Assembly: GCF_014651695.1 (NCBI RefSeq)
Contig: NZ_BMXJ01000002.1
Location: 310,001 to 374,000 of the forward strand
Length of the DNA stretch: 64,000 nt
Reading direction: 5' to 3'
From: Nocardiopsis terrae
Lineage (GTDB): Bacteria; Actinomycetota; Actinomycetes; Streptosporangiales; Streptosporangiaceae
Made by a program: the position numbers and the translations under genes. The notes below the pieces were generated by a model, which ran no database searches, was not told the DNA's origin, and worked only from the letters and a program-made list of their open reading frames with translations. Shown here one piece after another: positions 57,917-64,000 of this stretch (the first letter of the stretch is position 1; each line of letters opens with the position of its first letter).

Positions 57917-59721
57917 CAGTCCCCCAGGACGACGCTGTCGGAGTAGCCGCCCTCCACGTAGTCCCGGTAGGAGCGGACCACGACCTCGTAGGGCCCGGAG
58001 ACCGTCGCCTCCCAGCGCGGCCGCTCACCGGCCGAGCCGAGCGTGCGCCAGCCCTCGCCGTCCTCGGGCCCCCGCCCGTCCCGGGGCTCGCAGGACGTGC
58101 CGCCCGAGGGCTCCGGGGCGGGGGGCGGGGAGGGTCGGGGGGCCGGTTCGGGTTCGGGCCGCGGTGTCTGCGGCGACGAGGGGGACGGTCTCGGATCCTC
58201 CTCCCCGGGCTCCCGGCTGCCGGTACCGTCCTGCCCGTCGGTGCCCGAGTCCTCCGTTTGGACGTCACCGGGCGCACGCCGGTCGTCGGCGGGCGCCGGG
58301 CGGTCGTCGGGGACGCACTCCAACTGCCGGACCCAGACCTCGTAGTGCCCGGCCTCCGCCACGTCCTCCCAGGTCACCACCGAACCCTCCGCCTGGACCC
58401 GCACCCAGGAGGGCCCGGGTGGCGGATCGTCGTCCCACACCAGCTGGATGGGCTCGGACTCCACGCCCTCGTCGCGGCCCTTGAGGGGACGTACGGTGAA
58501 CTCGTAACGGGCTCCGCTGAAGAGCGACTCGACACGCAGGGAACGCTGGTCCCCCTCGCCGACGACCTCCGCGGGGATCACCGACGCCTCGTCCGGGGAG
58601 GGGTTCACCCTGCGCTGCAGGACCCGGTAGTCGGTGGCGCCCGGGACCGCCGCCCAGGTGAGCAGGAGTCCGTCGTCGGTCTCCTCGTAGTCGGGTTCGG
58701 GAGCGATCCGCGGGCCGGTGGAGAGCTCCGGCAGCGGCCGGGGGAAACGGGACCCCACGCCCAGCGGTTCGGCGAGCGCGTCGGCGAAGGCCGCGGCGAT
58801 CCTGAGTTCACCCCGTACGTTCGGGTTGTTCGCGTCCCAGTTGTCGTCGGCCGGGGAGTAGTCCTTCGCGACCTGGGCGACGACCACGGGCGAGGACCCG
58901 GAGGACATCTGTCCGGCGAGGTCGACCAGGCCCATGTTGAACCGGGCGATCTCGTCGTTGACCCGCCCGTCGTCGTCGGTGCCGTGCACGCGGGGGAGCT
59001 CGCCGACCACGAACCGGGCCTCGTCGAGCACCACCCGCACCGTGGAGACGGTCTCGGCGATGCCGTCGAGGGCGTGGTCGGCGCCGCCCCCGGCCAGGAT
59101 GTCCTCGGTCCCGGCGAGGAGGAGCAGGTACTGGGGTTCGTGCTCGGCGGCGACCCGGGCGATGTCGGAGGACAGGTCCTGGGCGGTGGCGCCCCAGCGG
59201 GCGGCGTGGTCGGTGTCGAAGTCCGGCTCGGCGTAGGTGTGGTCGCCGGCTTCCCGCTCGTCGAGGGAGTACATGCCGTCGCTGGGGCCGACGAAGTCGA
59301 AGTCGACGCCCTGGTCCGACAGGTGAGACCACAGGTGGTAGCGCCAGGTGTGGTCGCCGCTGCTGCCCTGGGTCGCGGAGTCGCCCACCATCATCATGCG
59401 CAGCCGCCCGTCGGGCGGCCCCGGAACGGAGACGGGTTCGTCGGCGAGTTCTTCCCGGCCTCCGCCCAGCCCGCCGGAGCCGGTCTGCAGGATCAGCAGG
59501 GTGGCGGCCATGGCGGCGAGCATGACGCCGAGCAGCCCCAGCGGGCCGGGTTCGAAACGGGATCCGGCCCGCTGCCGCGCCGCGAGATCGCGCCAGGTCA
59601 GGCCGCGCCAGTGCTCGGCGGTCAGCCAGGGGGGCACACGCAGGGACCAGCGGCTCCGGCGGGGGCCGTGTCCCGGGGGCTCCTCTTCGGGGGTGGCGTC
59701 GTCCTCGCCCGGGTCCTGCAC
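57916..59721 (-). CDS. Membrane-anchored SGNH-like/fibronectin-III protein with altered catalytic residues
   Basis: The 601-residue protein has a basic N-terminus, one membrane segment near 62-82 (LLGVMLAAMAATLLIL), an SGNH hydrolase-like domain (about 105-325), and two fibronectin-type III-like domains (about 345-435 and 440-600) split by a Pro/Glu/Ser-rich linker. Block I is intact (VGDSATQGSSG), but block III reads AGTEDIL instead of GTND, and block V reads ANNPNVRG where a His-Pro is expected. Both the oxyanion Asn and the catalytic His appear lost. It is the first gene of the envelope operon and faces outward; a glycan-binding or scaffold role is possible. Confidence 0.82.
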   Translation of the reverse strand: MQDPGEDDATPEEEPPGHGPRRSRWSLRVPPWLTAEHWRGLTWRDLAARQRAGSRFEPGPLGLLGVMLAAMAATLLILQTGSGGLGGGREELADEPVSVPGPPDGRLRMMMVGDSATQGSSGDHTWRYHLWSHLSDQGVDFDFVGPSDGMYSLDEREAGDHTYAEPDFDTDHAARWGATAQDLSSDIARVAAEHEPQYLLLLAGTEDILAGGGADHALDGIAETVSTVRVVLDEARFVVGELPRVHGTDDDGRVNDEIARFNMGLVDLAGQMSSGSSPVVVAQVAKDYSPADDNWDANNPNVRGELRIAAAFADALAEPLGVGSRFPRPLPELSTGPRIAPEPDYEETDDGLLLTWAAVPGATDYRVLQRRVNPSPDEASVIPAEVVGEGDQRSLRVESLFSGARYEFTVRPLKGRDEGVESEPIQLVWDDDPPPGPSWVRVQAEGSVVTWEDVAEAGHYEVWVRQLECVPDDRPAPADDRRAPGDVQTEDSGTDGQDGTGSREPGEEDPRPSPSSPQTPRPEPEPAPRPSPPPAPEPSGGTSCEPRDGRGPEDGEGWRTLGSAGERPRWEATVSGPYEVVVRSYRDYVEGGYSDSVVLGD

Positions 59722-59910
59722 CGTGCCCCATCTCCCGCCGCCGCGCCTCGCGGATAGTTACAGGTTCCTGTCCGACATCAGAGCACCATCACCCCCGGTC
59801 GGAGGACCTGGGGGCAGAAGCTCGCCAGACCAGACTAGAACTGGTTATATGGAGCCCGTCAACCTGCTGCCCAGCCGGACCCCACCACACCGAGCCGAAA
59901 GGTGCCCGCC

Positions 59911-60822
59911 GTGATCGGACTCCTGGTCGCGCTGCTCTCCGCAGTGGTCTACACGGTCGGCCTGACCGTCGAACAGCGCGCCCTGCACGGCTGCGAGTCG
60001 ATCTCGATCAACCGCCCCCTGCACCTGGCCAGGGTACTGCTGGGTAACCCGCGCTGGGTGTTCGGCTGCCTCTTCGCCGCCCTGGGCAGCGTGGGCCTGA
60101 TCGTCTCCCTCGGCCTGGCCCCGGTGTCCGTGGCCCAACCGGCCTTCGCGGCGGGCGTGGCCACCATGCTGCTGGTCATCACGCTGGTGCTGGGCGAGCG
60201 GATCACCAGGGGCGAGTACGTGGCGCTGGGCGTCATGCCGGTGGCCCTGGGTCTGCTCAGCCTGTCCACCGCCGACGGTGCCGAGACCGGCACGACCGCA
60301 AGCGCCCCGCTGCTGATCACGGTCAGTGTGGTCACGGTCGTGGCGTGCGTGGCCGCGATGGGCTTCGCGGGCGGCCGGGGCAGGTACGTCTCGGCCGCCG
60401 CGATGGGTGCCGCCGCCGGGCTCGCCCAGGGCAGCGCGGGGCTCCAGGGCAAGGGCCTGGGCGGCCTGCTCGCCGACAACGGTCTGCTGGCAGCGATCGT
60501 CCCCGCCCTGCTCTCGCCCTACCCCTATCTGTACGCGCTGGGCTGGGCGGTGGGCATCGTGCTCTTCCAGACCTCGCTCCAGCGCTCCCGCGCCTCCATC
60601 ACGGCTCCGGTGTCCAACGTGGTCGGCAACGTGTTCGTGGTGGTGGTCGGCACGGTCCTGTTCGGCGAACAACTGCCCCAGGACCCGCTGACGCTGGCGC
60701 TGCGGGTCGGGGGTTTCGCGCTGACCCTGGTCGTGGTGGTCCTGGTCCGCGGCAACGTGGCCAGGGCGGAGGCCGACACCAGCAGGCTGCGCGGGGAGGG
60801 CGCCCCCGCACGGGCCGAGTAG
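59911..60822 (+). CDS. DMT-superfamily (EamA/NIPA-like) transporter
   Basis: This 303-residue membrane protein has nine to ten hydrophobic segments in two halves. Sequence such as SLGLAPVSVAQPAFAAGV and ITAPVSNVVGNVFVVVVG matches the drug/metabolite transporter superfamily; the family includes NIPA-type magnesium transporters and EamA exporters. GTG 59911 was chosen over GTG 59902 since AAAGG is at proper distance. It is divergent from the envelope operon across a 189-bp region. Substrate unknown. Confidence 0.82.
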   Translation: MIGLLVALLSAVVYTVGLTVEQRALHGCESISINRPLHLARVLLGNPRWVFGCLFAALGSVGLIVSLGLAPVSVAQPAFAAGVATMLLVITLVLGERITRGEYVALGVMPVALGLLSLSTADGAETGTTASAPLLITVSVVTVVACVAAMGFAGGRGRYVSAAAMGAAAGLAQGSAGLQGKGLGGLLADNGLLAAIVPALLSPYPYLYALGWAVGIVLFQTSLQRSRASITAPVSNVVGNVFVVVVGTVLFGEQLPQDPLTLALRVGGFALTLVVVVLVRGNVARAEADTSRLRGEGAPARAE

Positions 60823-60867
60823 TCCCGGACGGCGGACCACCGGCGGGCCCGCGGCGACCGGGAGCCG

Positions 60868-60883
60868 CCCGGCCCCGGCCGGG
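60868..60883. terminator. Short hairpin between convergent genes
   Basis: CCCGGCC and GGCCGGG pair around a CC loop in the 68-bp gap between the transporter and the reductase, which run toward each other. Confidence 0.4.
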
Positions 60884-60890
60884 ACCCGCG

Positions 60891-61406
60891 CTAGGCGGCG
60901 ACGGAGACGGCCTCGCGCAGACCGGGTGCGGCCACGTCGGCCCAGGCGCGCACGACGCTCTCCGGCTGGCGGGTCTCGTCGGTGGCCAGGATCAGGCCGG
61001 GCTCGGCGACCCAGGCGCCCAGGTCGGCGAGGAGGATCCGCAGGTCCTCCTCGATGCCGCGGCTGTTGCGCAGGTCCTCGACGACGGCCAGCGGGACCGC
61101 GACCGTGTGGCCCAGGCCGAGCTCGGGCAGCCGGTCCAGGAAGACCTTGAGCAGCCCGGTGTAGGTGCCGTGCACCTGGGGGGAGGCCACCAGCAGCACG
61201 TCGCTGCGCTGGATCCGGTCCAGGGCCTCGGCCACGGCGTCCGAGGACTCGTTGAGCAGGTCCGGGCCCAGCTCGGCCAGGTCGATGAGTTCGGGGCGGG
61301 AGGTCACGCCGGCCCGGGTGGCGACCTCCGCCGCGGCGCGCAGCGCGGCCGTGTGCACGGAGGAGTGGGTCTGGGGTGCGGCGACGAGCACGGTGAAACG
61401 AGTCAT
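60891..61406 (-). CDS. NAD(P)H-dependent FMN reductase family protein
   Basis: This 171-residue flavodoxin-like protein reads LVASPQVHGTYTGLLKVFLD, the flavin phosphate/acceptor loop of SsuE/MsuE-type reductases, followed by GHTVAVPLAVVEDLR. Such enzymes supply reduced FMN to alkanesulfonate or other flavin monooxygenases in sulfur assimilation. ATG 61406 has AGGAG nine bases upstream. No monooxygenase is adjacent. A leader-peptide-like ORF lies upstream on the same strand (61696-61773), suggesting regulated expression. Confidence 0.85.
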   Translation of the reverse strand: MTRFTVLVAAPQTHSSVHTAALRAAAEVATRAGVTSRPELIDLAELGPDLLNESSDAVAEALDRIQRSDVLLVASPQVHGTYTGLLKVFLDRLPELGLGHTVAVPLAVVEDLRNSRGIEEDLRILLADLGAWVAEPGLILATDETRQPESVVRAWADVAAPGLREAVSVAA

Positions 61407-61671
61407 GGCGGAGAACTCCTGGGTTCGGTCAGAGCAAGCCGGGATCGACCGGAAGGAACGCGGGGGGCGGTGATCGGAATCGTTGACACCGGAGGAGGAC
61501 CGTTGTTCCTCATGAACCGAAGCGGAGCGGGACCTCGTCGTCCGGGGCTCGTGTGCGTCGGCTCGGGCGGGGTGCTCAATCGGACCAGTGGAAGAGGTCC
61601 GGGACCCAGTTGGGAGAGATGAGCGTCCGGTGTCTGCGTAAGGGCACAGGGGCACGGGTCAGAACCGTGGC

Positions 61672-61689
61672 GCGGGGCGCGAACCCCGC
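61672..61689 (-). promoter_or_regulatory. Hairpin just downstream of the leader peptide
   Basis: GCGGGG and CCCCGC pair around a 6-nt loop (TTCGCG on the minus strand), starting seven bases after the leader stop codon. It is well placed to act as, or compete with, an attenuator. Confidence 0.4.
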
Positions 61690-61695
61690 AAGGCG

Positions 61696-61773
61696 CTAGC
61701 TACGACAGAGCGCGCTCGCCTGCTGTCTCAGATCGACATGCAGGCGCTGGACAAGCAGCTCACCGGCGGACAT
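61696..61773 (-). CDS. Putative leader peptide (HVDL type) of the FMN reductase gene
   Basis: This 25-residue ORF reads MSAGELLVQRLHVDLRQQA then SALCRS and has GGAG four bases before its ATG. The core R-HVDL-R-x-AS-x-C matches the short 'putative leader peptides' annotated upstream of sulfur and redox genes in many actinomycetes. A Cys codon sits three from the end, as suits a cysteine-responsive ribosome stall. Its stop is 289 bp upstream of the FMN reductase on the same strand, with a hairpin in between. Confidence 0.7.
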   Translation of the reverse strand: MSAGELLVQRLHVDLRQQASALCRS

Positions 61774-62038
61774 GTCTCCATCATGGGGCGCTCCTGCCGC
61801 TATCGTCAATGCGTGCCGCCTCCCCTCCTTCGGGGCTGGCGGGCTCCGCGCGGCCCGGTCCACCTCGCGGACAACCGTCCCAGGGAGCGGGATCACCCTG
61901 TTCCGCTGGGAATACGTGACCCGGCTGAGGTGCGCACGGCCTCAGCCGAACCACTCGGTCATCCGGATGTAATTTACGACACACAAGACTCGGCACCCGC
62001 TCGACAGCGGACCCCCAGACGCAGGGAGAGCCCGAAAC

Positions 62039-63172
62039 ATGCTCCAGACACCCCTCATCCTGACCGGCGCGCGTGCCGTGACGGCCGACGGAACCCGTGA
62101 AGCCTGGGTCCGGATCGAGAACGGCAGGGTGGCCGAACTCGGTACCGGCGATCCCGGCCCGGGCGAGCGGCAGGACCTCGGCGGACGGTTGGTCGCGCCG
62201 GGGCTGGTCGACACCCACATCCACGGCGGTACGGGGCACGCCTTCCCCGACGCCGATCCGGACGGGGTTCGGGAGATCGTGGCCTTCAACCGCCGGGCCG
62301 GGGTGACCTCCCTGGTCGGCGGCCTGGTCGCGGCCAGCCCCCGGAACACGCTCCGTCAGGTCGAAGCACTGGCCGAACTGTGCGACGCGGGCGAACTGGC
62401 CGGAATCTACCTCGAAGGGCCGTTCATCGCACGGTCCAAGTGCGGCGCCCACGACCCCGACCTGCTGCGCGACCCCGACACCACCGAGTTCGACGCCTGG
62501 CTCAGGGCCGGACGCGGACACGTCCGGATGATCACGGTGGCCCCGGAGCTGCCCGGAGCCCTGGACCTGATCGGGGCGGCGCACTCCTCCGGCGTCGTGG
62601 CGGCGGTCGGACACACCGAGGCCAGCTACGAGCAGACCCTCGCCGCGATCGACGCCGGGGCGAGGGTGGCCACCCACGTGTACAACGCGATGCGCCCGCT
62701 GAACCACCGCGACCCGGGGCCGATCGCAGCGGTGCTGGGGGACGAACGCGTGACCGTGGAGCTGATCCTGGACAACGTGCACGTCCATCCGGGGGCCGCA
62801 CGGCTGGTGTTCGACGCGGCCGGCCCGGACCGGGTCTCGCTGGTGACCGACGCGATGTCGGCGACGGGTCTGGGGGACGGCGAGTACACGCTCGGCGAGC
62901 TGCGCGTGCGCGTGACGGACGGAAGGGCACACGTGGTGGAGACGGGCGCGATCGCCTCCAGCACGATCGTGCTGCCCCAGGCGGTGCGCAACGCGGTCGC
63001 CGCGGGCGTTCCCGCGGCGGAGGCGATCCGCTCGGCGTCCTCGGTTCCGTCCGCGGCGCTGGGGCTGTCCGGCGTCGGGAGCGTCGAGGTCGGGGGCCAC
63101 GCCGACCTCGTGGTGCTCAATGAGGACCTTTCGGTCGACGCCGTGATGTATCGGGGCAGTTGGGTAGCGTAA
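62039..63172 (+). CDS. nagA: N-acetylglucosamine-6-phosphate deacetylase
   Basis: The 377-residue amidohydrolase removes the acetyl group of GlcNAc-6-phosphate to give glucosamine-6-phosphate, the DasR effector. Metal and substrate residues are visible: VDTHIHGG (H60, H62), LEGPFIARSKCGAHD with the metal Glu, VGHTEASYEQT, ATHVYNAMRPLNHR and the catalytic Asp in VTDAMSATG. GGGAGAG precedes the ATG. It is a single gene here; nagB or a GlcNAc phosphotransferase is not in the window. No recognisable dre site was found in its 265-bp upstream region. Confidence 0.95.
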   Translation: MLQTPLILTGARAVTADGTREAWVRIENGRVAELGTGDPGPGERQDLGGRLVAPGLVDTHIHGGTGHAFPDADPDGVREIVAFNRRAGVTSLVGGLVAASPRNTLRQVEALAELCDAGELAGIYLEGPFIARSKCGAHDPDLLRDPDTTEFDAWLRAGRGHVRMITVAPELPGALDLIGAAHSSGVVAAVGHTEASYEQTLAAIDAGARVATHVYNAMRPLNHRDPGPIAAVLGDERVTVELILDNVHVHPGAARLVFDAAGPDRVSLVTDAMSATGLGDGEYTLGELRVRVTDGRAHVVETGAIASSTIVLPQAVRNAVAAGVPAAEAIRSASSVPSAALGLSGVGSVEVGGHADLVVLNEDLSVDAVMYRGSWVA

Positions 63173-63274
63173 CGGCGTGTCGTGCGCACGGTACGGATTA
63201 GTAACTTGCCCCTGGGCAACAATTATGGACAGGGCGTCGAGGAAAGCACCGTGCTTGACACGAAAGGATTCGCC

Positions 63275-63583
63275 ATGGCCAAGTCGAGACAGGCCGACGA
63301 GCAGCAGCCGACCCGGGTGCCCTCCGAGGAACACGAACACCTCGGCAAACTCGCCAGCGAACTGTCCCGCTACGAGGTCCGGGCGGAAGTGGTCGACGAA
63401 CCCGCGCTCTGTCTCCGGGTGCGCAACCCGTCCTCCGCGCACGCGGTCGAGGACGTGATCTGCGAGCGCCGTGAACACGACTTCGCGTTCATCGCCTCGT
63501 TCGGGGTTCATCTGGGCAACAGCGGGAGCGTGCCGCTCACCGCCCACAAGGTCGCATGGCTCGTCGGGGCCACCAAGGAATAG
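63275..63583 (+). CDS. Small conserved-type protein of unknown function
   Basis: The 102-residue protein has a polar N-terminus (MAKSRQADEQQPTRVPSEEH), then a compact alpha/beta-looking part: RYEVRAEVVDEPALCLRVRN and HDFAFIASFGVHLG. There is no membrane segment or known motif. ATG 63275 has AAAGGA at good distance; an earlier in-frame GTG exists but without a site. It is 102 bp after nagA and ends at a strong hairpin. Function not recognised. Confidence 0.75.
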   Translation: MAKSRQADEQQPTRVPSEEHEHLGKLASELSRYEVRAEVVDEPALCLRVRNPSSAHAVEDVICERREHDFAFIASFGVHLGNSGSVPLTAHKVAWLVGATKE

Positions 63584-63597
63584 GAAGCCGTACACCA

Positions 63598-63625
63598 GGG
63601 GGCGGCGCCGGCCGGCGCCGCCCCC
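63598..63625 (+). terminator. 28-bp perfect palindrome after the small unknown gene
   Basis: The arm GGGGGCGGCGCCGG at 63598-63611 is complementary to 63612-63625. It begins 14 bp after the stop of the small gene and separates it from the SRPBCC gene. Confidence 0.72.
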
Positions 63626-63689
63626 TCTCCGTGCCACCGCGGGAGTTGGTACCTTCACCGGAGGCGCCCCCGGACGAACAGGACCCTTC

Positions 63690-64000
63690 GTGACCACCTT
63701 CCGCTACGCACTCGACCCCGTCGACGAGACCTTCTTCGACACCGCGCCCATGCGCTGGCGCGTGGGGCTCGAACTGGCCGCCTCCCCCGACGAGGTCTGG
63801 GCCGAGCTCACCTCGCCCCTGCCCCTGTCCTGGTGCCGGGCGCTGCCCGACGTGCGCTACACCTCCGAGGCGCCCTACGGCGTGGGCACCACCCGCGAGG
63901 CGAGTGTCCTGGGGGCGTACCGGATGCGCGAGCGCTTCTTCCGCTGGGACGAGACCGACCGCCGCAAGTCCTTCCACGCCACCGAGGGCACCCTCCCCGT
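63690..64000 (+). CDS. SRPBCC (polyketide cyclase/START-like) family protein, cut at window end
   Basis: The first 103 residues are visible. The sequence WRVGLELAASPDEVWAELT and the following CRALPDVRYTSEAPYGVGTT show the start of the SRPBCC helix-grip fold, which binds small hydrophobic ligands. GTG 63690 starts the frame; only a weak AGGAC is upstream. Function cannot be assigned, and the rest lies beyond the window. Confidence 0.75.
   Translation, partial: MTTFRYALDPVDETFFDTAPMRWRVGLELAASPDEVWAELTSPLPLSWCRALPDVRYTSEAPYGVGTTREASVLGAYRMRERFFRWDETDRRKSFHATEGTLP

Noticed and set aside
61774..62038. Possible dre (DasR) site before nagA
   Set aside because: Scanning for GGTC-N3-ACC-type dyads gave no match better than chance, although nagA is a typical DasR target elsewhere.

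Overview
The window is chromosomal DNA from a high-GC actinomycete. Evidence is the very strong G/C third-position bias, frequent GTG starts, a WhiB protein, a SigR-RsrA thiol-stress pair, a DasR-type GntR regulator, a PdtaS-type histidine kinase and the three-activity Kgd oxoglutarate enzyme. Protein resemblance points to a non-mycolate, Nocardiopsis-like organism (Streptosporangiales/Nocardiopsidaceae); this is inference from memory of the families, not a search. No rRNA, tRNA, CRISPR array, insertion sequence or prophage was seen.

Layout. 1-7226: two parallel catabolic modules, each a PucR-type regulator facing a class III aminotransferase; the second continues into a CoA-acylating semialdehyde dehydrogenase (mmsA), so the set probably takes GABA/beta-alanine-like amines to acyl-CoA. 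7509-12162: a small zinc-ribbon protein, a nitrilase-family amidase, and a TetR regulator with a two-component ABC exporter. 12186-17841: a membrane protein/winged-helix regulator pair facing an alpha/beta hydrolase, an amidohydrolase-TetR operon, then rlmN with a small VTT membrane protein. 18053-28026: a SUFU-like protein, an MFS transporter, a BlaI-like regulator, kgd with its DUF6104 partner, a frameshifted membrane gene, a DUF4097-PadR operon and a solitary HicB-like protein. 28096-32437: malic enzyme and a complete polar amino-acid ABC importer. 32648-39824: methyltransferase, GNAT, an anti-sigma/SigF-family pair, a diacylglycerol-kinase-like protein, WhiB, PdtaS and DasR. 39852-45509: two membrane HD-domain proteins (one with intact HD-GYP residues, one degenerate), sigR-rsrA and a methyltransferase. 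45600-48780: a decayed membrane gene, thiC under a TPP riboswitch, and an SRAP repair protein. 48791-59721: a tightly overlapped six-gene cell-envelope operon built around an AftD-like arabinofuranosyltransferase. 59911-64000: a DMT-type transporter, an FMN reductase behind an apparent leader peptide, nagA, a small unknown protein and the start of an SRPBCC protein.

The most interesting material is (a) the AftD-like envelope operon with DUF3068, DUF2613, a GT4 enzyme, a polytopic membrane protein and an SGNH/fibronectin protein that has lost expected catalytic residues; (b) a 25-residue HVDL-type leader peptide upstream of a flavin reductase; and (c) several clear operator palindromes that give testable regulatory circuits for the TetR, winged-helix, PucR and DasR regulators. 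Many genes end in strong perfect hairpins. The very long frames antisense to real genes are GC-driven mirrors and were left out.
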